Origin: Maylandia zebra
Taxonomy: Eukaryota > Chordata > Actinopteri > Cichliformes > Cichlidae
DNA length: 64,000 nt
Assembly (NCBI RefSeq): GCF_041146795.1
Contig: NC_135187.1
Location: 20,616,556 to 20,680,555, forward strand
Reading direction: 5' to 3'
How positions within the stretch are numbered: the first letter of the stretch is position 1; the number at the start of each line of letters is the position of its first letter. The translations under genes were made by a program, and so were the position numbers. Shown piece after piece: positions 58,104 through 64,000 of the stretch. The notes beneath the pieces are model-generated. The model searched no databases. It had not been told where the DNA came from and saw only the letters and a list, made by a program, of their open reading frames with translations.

Positions 58104-58822
58104 TTTTATTATCTTAATTACATTTTAGTCAAACACATAGATTTTTTTCTGCATGTCAGATGGGTTCTACTATACTGTATAATTATGATAAAGTCCTGCC
58201 TGTAAACATAATAAGAGCAGCTTACTTCACTGCATGTTTTAACTTTCACCATGTCAGCTGTGCAGACATGCTTTTCTGATATTCTTCAGAGGTTAGATCA
58301 AAGAAAAATGTCAGTCACACTGACAAAAACAGTTATTGTTTGTTTTTCATTTCATTTATTGTTGTTCTGACAGCTGTGTCTTCTTCAGATGACCACAGAG
58401 TTCAACTACTGCGTGGAAGCTGTCCCCTGTTCTGGTACAGTTTCAATGGCCGCTGCTACAAATATGTGGCCACACAGATGAGCTGGGCTGATGCAGAGCT
58501 CTACTGTGTGTCACAGCGAGCCAACCTGGTTTCTATCCACAGCAGGGAGGAAGAGGAGTTTGTTAAATTATTAATTAAGAACTTTGACCATGCTGAGGGA
58601 TGGACCTGGATTGGACTCAGTGACATCCATAAAGAAGGCAGATGGATGTGGTCTGATGGTTGCGCTGTGAGTTTCACCTACTGGGATGCAGGACAACCAG
58701 ACAACGCAGGAACAACTGAACACTGTGGTCACACTAACGTGTTTGAAGCAAAGAAGTGGAATGATAACACATGTTCTGTCAATTTAGCTTCTGTTTGTGC
58801 AACGCAGATAACCTGCCCTTAG
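57924..58822 (+). CDS. Secreted C-type lectin F (nattectin/ladderlectin-like)
   Basis: Exon 1 is 57924-58011 (MILLLFLFSLALGAPSETHS plus DGSEVKLQL). Exon 2 is 58389-58822 by homology (434 bases), giving 173 residues. An alternative in-phase acceptor 15 bases earlier (exon from 58374) would add five residues. The domain reads RGSCPLFWYSFNGRCYKYVA, MSWADAELYC, WTWIGLSDIHKEGRWMWSDG, YWDAGQPDN, TEHC, KKWNDNTC, SVCATQITCP. QPD, Glu and WND predict a calcium-dependent galactose-type site. The intron carries a (GT)n run at 58061-58100. It is about 25-30 percent different from A and C, hence an older paralogue. No AATAAA is seen in the first 100 bases after the stop. Confidence 0.85.
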
Positions 58823-59027
58823 AAACTCTGGGGTTACAGGGCCCATGAAAAAACATTCAAGCACGTATCTGGTGTCACAGACATGCGCTTGCATGTTTCA
58901 TCAGCACGCATTTAGTACTTTAGAGATGGGATGAATGCAGAAAATACACCTCCTCACTGATCTTCCCAGAATTGATTTTAACAATAGATTTTCCATATTT
59001 GTAGAAACATGACAAATGTTTTGTTAG

Positions 59028-59260
59028 CTGTAGCTCAGGTCACCTACTAACTGGAAGGTTGGTGGTTCAATCCTAGTCTGCTCCAGTCTACATGTCAAAT
59101 ATTCTTGGGCAAGATACTAACCCCATGTTGCTCTCTGATGTATCCATCAGACTGTGAATGCGGTGTGAATGTTAGTTAGTAACAACTTAGGAAAAAGTGC
59201 TTGTGTGATTGGGTGAATAAACAAGTTGTGTAAAGTGTTCTGTAAGAACCAGTCCATTTA
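59028..59260 (+). mobile_element. tRNA-derived SINE, decayed
   Basis: GTAGCTCAGGTCACC and GGTGGTTCAATCCTAG (A and B box remnants), then the family body ACTAACCCCATGTTGCTCTC. Part of the head (the GGTAGAGCAG stretch) is deleted. Confidence 0.75.
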
Positions 59261-59365
59261 CATGAACAGTCAATCACTTCAACTCTGAGATGAATAAATA
59301 AAATCTTTTAAACACCCTTTAAAGATTGTGTTATAAAAAAAAAAAGTTTTTTCCTCAAAACCTTA

Positions 59366-59531
59366 CTGACCTCCATAAAGAAGGCAGCTGGATGTGGTCT
59401 GATGGTTGTGCAGTAGATTTTGTCTACTGGGATGCAGGACAACCAAATAACTGATGCAAAGAAGTGGAATGACTGCCCATGTTCTGCCATTTTACCTTCT
59501 GTTTGTGCAGTATGGATAAACTGCACTCAGA
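59366..59531 (+). pseudogene. C-type lectin fragment G
   Basis: Only the second half of the lectin exon remains: LTDLHKEGSWMWSDGCAVDF, VYWDAGQPNN, a TGA stop, then AKKWNDCPC, SVCAVWINC. About 30 bases after the QPN triplet are deleted. Closest to F. Probably a partial tandem duplicate. Confidence 0.8.
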
Positions 59532-59539
59532 AACTACAA

Positions 59540-60204
59540 TTTACATTTTCCCTGCACTGTTGATGCTGTCTGTCTTTAGTGTGTTTTTGCAAAAGTCACA
59601 AAATTCCACGGACGTCGATTTTCATAAATGTGGAAACAACCACTGGCAGCTGCACTCAAAGGGAATATTTACTCATCGTTTCAATGTCCAAATTTACGAA
59701 AGCAAAGACGAAAGCAAAGATAAATGGTTAAAAACTGCTCTAAAGTAAAAAGGAATGAAAAGCTATAAATGAAAATTCATGATCAGTGCCTCCATTGTGT
59801 ATCTCTGGGGTTACGAGACATCAGTTACCACATTTCATCTGTAGTAGTTGACAAACACTAAGTATTACAAAAGGAAACAAATGGAAAAATCTAGTTAGGA
59901 TCTGTTGTTTGGCTTTATCCCAAAACACACACAGAGAAGTATATCACTGAGGAGGTGAGGAGAGAGGTACAGCAGTGAGTGTCTACAGCCACAGCCTGTA
60001 AAGCTAACATCCAAAGAAGAGGTTTGACTGTTCTTCAGGAAACATACAAAGAGGACCACTTACCTACGGTATGCAAACTTATGGTATGTGTACAGCAACT
60101 GGTCTACTTTTGCAACCTAAATGGGCTTTTAGCCACTGTTAGCCACTGTAGCTGCCAGTAGTGATAAAGACTCCAAAATTAAAAGCAAAACTAGAGAAAA
60201 TCAG
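59540..60204. other. Intergenic DNA, no gene seen
   Basis: Starts with lectin-type 3' flank (GTGTTTTTGCAAAAGTCAC, GGGAATATTTACTCATC, as after A and C), then non-repetitive AT-rich DNA. Confidence 0.45.
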
Positions 60205-60835
60205 TAAGATAAGATAAGATAAGATAAGCTAAGATAAGATAACCTTTATTAGTCCCACATGTGGGAAATTTGTTTTGTCACAGCAGGAAGTGGACAGTGC
60301 AAAAGCCATGACGCAAAAACCAGAACACAACAAGAACAAATACAGTACACAGCTGTACAGAATAGAATAAAATAATATACTATATACAGTAGAATAAAAC
60401 AGAACAAAAATATACAATAAGACAAAAATAGAACACGAATGCTATATACAACTGAGTAAAAATACAACGATGCCAGAAAAGATCATTGCACCTAGTGTTA
60501 TTGCACATGTGTGGATGTGTGTGTTTGTTCAGTTAAAGTCTTTATTGTGGAGTCTGACAGCAGTGGGGAGGAAAGACCTGCGAAATCTCTCCGTCCCACA
60601 CCGTGGGTGCCGCAGTCTCCCACTGAAGGAGCTGCTCAGTGCTGTCACAGTCTGCTGCATGGGGTGGGAGACGTTGTCCAACAGGGATGACAGCTTAGCC
60701 GCCATTCTCCTGTCACTCACCACCTCCACTGGGTCCAGAGGGCATCCTAGAACAGAGCTGGCCCTTCGGATCACCCTGTTCAGTCTCTTCCTGTCCCCAG
60801 CAGAGACAGGGTGATCCGAAGGGCCAGCTCTGTTC
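60205..60835 (-). mobile_element. 5'-truncated Rex1-like LINE 3' end
   Basis: The minus strand encodes SDRRMAAKLSSLLDNVSHPM, SSSFSGRLRHPRC and GTERFRRSFLPTAVRLHN, the C-terminus of a CR1/L2-group LINE protein. It is followed by an untranslated region and a TTATC-repeat tail (60205-60240). Its 5' end abuts a 45-bp inverted duplication. Confidence 0.75.
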
Positions 60836-60850
60836 TAGGATGCCCTCTGG
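60735..60850. repeat. 45-bp perfect inverted repeat
   Basis: Arms 60735-60779 and 60806-60850 (CCAGAGGGCATCCTAGAACA...) with a 26-base loop, at the truncated end of the LINE. Confidence 0.95.
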
Positions 60851-61213
60851 GACAAGGGAAGGGACAAGAAGAGAGCAACGGTTTGTAAAATCACTCCTCG
60901 ATGATCTTTTTCCAGTTGTCAATTTCATTTGCGCCAAAGTCATGTGAAATGGATTCACAAGATTCATGCTTCCTAAATTGACAGATTAGCAGATAATCTT
61001 TAGGAACTGATGATTGTGACATTGAAATTACTTATACATGTGATTCTTCACTGCTAGCATAAATTTTATTTTGTTTAATTTGTTTATTTTGAGAAGTGTA
61101 GAAGTGGGTTCTCTGAAAGGAAGGAAGGAATCTTCTTGCATGGAGAGGAGGAGGGGGGTTTATTCAGTCTTTGTTTACTGGAGCAGCTCAGCAGTTTCTC
61201 CTTTTCTCTTCCC

Positions 61214-61998
61214 ACATAGCAAGCAGGTATGGCCCGGATCTGGTATCAAGCCGGCACTGCTGACTGACTTCTGGCATGACAAGACATATGTCATCCAGAT
61301 ATGGGCCAGGCCTGGCATAGATGGCACCGTCTATGTCATGGTATGCCACATCTGGCTCGATTGTGGTTTAGTTTATGTGGCCCAGGGTCATAGAAAACAG
61401 GTCTGGCCCAGATCTGGCATCAAGCTGGCACTTCTGACTGACTGGTGTCATGGCAGGGTGTATGTCAACCAGATATGGGCCAGGTCTGGCAATGATGCAC
61501 TATTTATGTTCCTATTTTTCTATTTTAGTTAGAAGATCCAAATGCCATGTTGCAATACTATACTTCTATGGTAGCCAATGTTTCAAATTCAGGTTTGACA
61601 GGTTTGTGAGTTTACACTTTATCCCAAAATCTAGTGAGGGTTTACTTACCTTTGCCAGTGGGTGGCTGTAGCTCAGGTGGTAGAGCAGCTCACCTATTGA
61701 TCGGAAGGTTAATGATTCGATCCCTGGCTTCTCCAGTCTCCATGTCGAGAGTGTGAGTGTTAATGTGTATGTAGTTAGGAAGCACTCAGTTAAGAGAAAG
61801 TGTCTGATTGGGTGAATGCGGCCTGGTCCAAACCAGGTTTGCCATTGGTAAGCCACACATGGGCCAGGAAAGTACCACCAGTGTGTCTGCAACTGGCCCA
61901 TGTGTGGGCCACCAAAGGGCCGTCATTCTTTGCGGTATGTGGGCCATGTGTAAGCACATTGTGTGGGCCAGATCTGGGCCATACCAATTTTGCTATGT
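61214..61998. mobile_element. TIR element with GGCC-rich repeats
   Basis: The left end ACATAGCAAGCAGGTATGGC and right end GGGCCATACCAATTTTGC, TATGT are inverted repeats. Inside are repeated units (CAGATATGGGCCAGG, GTGTGGGCCAGATCTGG). A SINE is inserted at 61661-61812. No coding capacity. Confidence 0.7.
61661..61812 (+). mobile_element. tRNA-derived SINE nested in TIR element
   Basis: GGTGGCTGTAGCTCAGGTGG, then TAGAGCAG and ATGATTCGATCCCTGGC. A and B boxes are well preserved. Shorter than the 49262 copy, with part of the body deleted. Confidence 0.8.
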
Positions 61999-62654
61999 AG
62001 GTTATTGTTCTACCTCTGACCTGTAAGTGTGATTAATCATTATGCTGATAATGCCTTTTATAATACAACAGATGTCCAACTATGGCCTTTTCAAGGTTAT
62101 GTTAAATATTCCCAGTGACTTTCTCTCATTTAACTAATTAACTTCTGTAGTTATAATTATTATTATTTTATATACGTGCATCTATGGATTCTTTCTTATC
62201 TTTTCTTTTTTTTTTCTTAAGAGCATTAGAGCAATAGATTTACACCCAATATCGGAGACTCTGGAGGTGGAAAGAGAGTCTTTAACCATAACCAGGAGTT
62301 AAAGTGGGCTGGAAGGATCCTGAACTGTATTCTGGTTCCTTCGATTAATGAGCAGTTAAATCTGATAGGCAGATGAATGTGTGTTACTGGGAATCAGTTA
62401 AATTATCATGTACTGCAGTCTGGTGTTGAGTTCACTAATAGAGCAACAAGAAAATAAAGACATCTGACGGCTCGCTTATCTGTGCTGCTGAACTATGTTC
62501 TTCTGAAATGCCTTGAAAAACAAACTGAAGAAACAAATGAAATTTTCTGTTATTCAGAGGTTGCATGAAAATACTACAACAGGCAGTTTTGTTCAGGCTA
62601 AACTAGTTTATACTAATGAACTGTGCTGGGCTGACCTGTCCTGTTTGATCAACC
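61999..62654. other. Intergenic DNA, no gene seen
   Basis: Lectin-flank remnants at the edges (CTCTGACCTGTAAGTGTGAT at 62014; GACCTGTCCTGTTTGATC at 62633). Otherwise nothing supported. Confidence 0.45.
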
Positions 62655-63096
62655 CGTTCTCACTCCCAAAGCGTAACATTTTACACTAGGCAACAAATCG
62701 TCACCATATTACGTTTTCGCCTACCCACCACGTTCCTAAATGACGACCTCGGAAAAAACAGGAAATATGAGAACCGTCTGGACTGAATCTACACATGTTC
62801 GCTCTTTTTCTTCAAATCGCTTAGAAACACGCTATTTAACATCATTAAAGTCCTGGTTAAGGTCAGGAATAAGGTTATGGTCAGGGCTAGGGATAAGGTT
62901 AGGTTTAGGGCTGGAATACAGGGCTGGAACGTCTACTACCGCGGGAGCGTCATTGCACTGGATTCCAGCCATAACCCGCCGTGTACCATAAGAACGCCGA
63001 AGGTCTCCTTTCGCGTTCCTCAGGACGCGAAAGGAGATGTGACAAAACGCGGGACGTGACAAAACGTCGACATGTTACGCCTCGGGAGTGAGAACG
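62655..63096. mobile_element. 442-bp MITE with internal hairpin
   Basis: CGTTCTCACTCCCAAAGCGT and its near-complement at the right end (GCCTCGGGAGTGAGAACG) give terminal inverted repeats of about 24 bases with three mismatches. Inside, TCTCCTTTCGCGT (63004-63016) and ACGCGAAAGGAGA (63025-63037) form a perfect 13-bp stem. It splits lectin-flank sequence GTCCTGTTTGAT / TAGTCATTGTGCTGATAAC. Confidence 0.75.
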
Positions 63097-63255
63097 CTCT
63101 GGTTTGATTAGTCATTGTGCTGATAACACCTTTATGGTACAATAAATATAAATTATACATCAAAAAACAAACAATATTTCTTCATGTCTTTGGAATTTGA
63201 TTTTTTTTCTGGCTTATGTTTAGTTTTGTGTACAGTTGAGCGTTTTGGTCAATCT

Positions 63256-63307
63256 GGCCAGTGATGTCACACCAGCAGTGAAAACACCCTCTCAGGCAGC
63301 TATAAAA
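63256..63307 (+). promoter_or_regulatory. Promoter of lectin relic H
   Basis: GGCCAGTGATGTCACACC, then CTCTCAGGCAGCTATAAAAG (TATA at 63301-63307). The CCAAT and GATATC cores each carry one change. Confidence 0.7.
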
Positions 63308-63399
63308 GAAAGCAGCTCCAACTCTCTGCAGGAATCTGAACATCCTGTAGGAAGAAGCTTCAGCAGCTCCTCATCATCTTTGAGACTTAAAGCTCCAAC

Positions 63400-63429
63400 A
63401 TGATCTTGCTCCTCTTCTTCTTTGGGTGA
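63400..63429 (+). pseudogene. Lectin leader exon H, nonsense
   Basis: Opens ATGATCTTGCTCCTCTTC as in functional copies, but reads MILLLFFFG then TGA at 63427-63429 after loss of bases in TTTGGTCTGGCTCTG. No donor or lectin exon follows before locus I begins. A dead tandem copy. Confidence 0.8.
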
Positions 63430-63699
63430 CTCTGGGTGCTGAGTCCTCTTTAATGTTGAGAATTTGTTCTGTCTTTGTTTATTATCATTCTGTTACTACA
63501 AGCTTTCCTGTTTGTTTAATCATTATGCTGAAAAGGCCTTTGATCACATCATAAATGCAGAATTACAGCAAAAACAGTCACATTCCTCTGAGTCTGCCAG
63601 GAGGACGTGGCTGTTTAGCAATTATTAATTTTCTTAGAATCTGATGGTCTTTACTGCCCGGTGTTAGTGATGTTTACAGTGGAAAGTTTTGTTCCATTT

Positions 63700-63752
63700 G
63701 GCCAATGATATCACATTGATCAGTGAAAACACCCTCTCAGGCAGCTATAAAA
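63700..63752 (+). promoter_or_regulatory. Core promoter of lectin I
   Basis: GGCCAATGATATCACATTGA, then CTCTCAGGCAGCTATAAAAG. TATA at 63746-63752; ATG 92 bases downstream. All boxes intact. Confidence 0.8.
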
Positions 63753-63837
63753 GAAAGCAGCTTTAACTCTCTGCAGGAATCCTGTACAAAGAAGCTTCAG
63801 CAGCTCCTCATCACACTTTGAGACTTAAAGCTCCAAC

Positions 63838-64000
63838 ATGATCTTGCTCCTCTTCTTGTTCAGTCTGGCTCTGGGTGCTCCTTCTGAGTCTCCTTCTGAT
63901 GGCAATGAAGTGACGCTACAATGTGGTAACTGTCCTGTAGTTTGGCTAATCTTTTCTTTATTTACTTTGACCTTTATTTATGTTTTTTTTGTAATTTTAG
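63838..64000 (+). CDS. C-type lectin I, first exon (runs off window)
   Basis: Exon 1 is 63838-63925 (MILLLFLFSLALGAPSESPS then DGNEVTLQC, plus one base). It is followed by a GTAACTG donor and intron to the window edge. Length (88 bases), phase and promoter match A, C and F. The lectin exon lies outside, so activity and sugar triplet cannot be judged. Cys at residue 29, where the paralogues have Pro or Leu, is unusual. Confidence 0.75.
   Translation, partial: MILLLFLFSLALGAPSESPSDGNEVTLQCGNCPVVWLIFSLFTLTFIYVFFVIL

Noticed and set aside
49262-61812. tRNA-like sequences with A and B boxes
   Set aside because: Part of SINE heads with diverged arms and SINE bodies attached; not functional tRNA genes.

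Overview
This is vertebrate nuclear DNA, most likely from a percomorph teleost and plausibly a cichlid. The evidence is introns with GT/AG ends, long AT-rich intergenic DNA, CA/GT microsatellites, and a fish-type repeat set (Rex1/L2-like and RTE-like LINEs, Penelope, Tc1/mariner, several hAT-like families with 8-bp target duplications, tRNA-headed SINEs). The species cannot be fixed from the window. There is no prokaryotic, viral-genome or CRISPR content.

The only protein-coding family I can support as host genes is a cluster of small secreted C-type lectins of the nattectin/ladderlectin/type-II-antifreeze-like group. The intact gene model has two exons: an 88-nt exon (signal peptide plus short acidic spacer, phase 1) and a 434-nt exon holding the whole lectin domain. 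Three loci are complete: A (7711-8574), C (28842-29497) and F (57924-58822). A fourth, I (63838 onward), runs off the right edge. Two loci keep an intact lectin exon but have no visible signal exon: B (24478-24911, minus) and D (35987-36411). The rest are broken: 3489-3941, 13477-14114, 44547-44954, 59366-59531, and the leader-exon relics at 46107-46150 and 63400-63429. A shared promoter module (CCAAT-type box in GGCCAATGATATCAC, then CAGGCAGCTATAAAAG) lies in front of A, C and I. It also survives in front of dead copies and once alone (39067). The sugar-binding triplet varies among paralogues (QPD, QPN, QPE, EPN).

Layout: 1-3.1 kb, probably the 3' end of an unrelated plus-strand gene; 3.3-4.0 kb, pseudogene P1; 7.0-8.8 kb, gene A; 8.8-13.1 kb, three hAT-like elements nested one inside another; 13.5-14.1 kb, pseudogene P2, a tandem duplicate of P1; 15.5-20.5 kb, a LINE with a hAT in its 3' part; 22.1-23.6 kb, a terminal-inverted-repeat element; about 23.9-30.3 kb, a large inverted repeat carrying lectins B and C head to head; 32.0-35.8 kb, LINE, Penelope and mariner pieces packed together; 36.0-36.4 kb, lectin exon D; 36.6-51.9 kb, mostly repeats with pseudogene E; 52.3-56.8 kb, an RTE LINE split by about 3.6 kb of other DNA; 57.8-64.0 kb, lectins F, G, H and I with SINEs and MITE-like elements.

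The lectins presumably act as secreted carbohydrate-binding defence proteins. The window is best read as a gene family in birth-and-death turnover, with paralogous copies recording the order of transposon arrivals. Several paralogues serve as natural empty sites that date the insertions.
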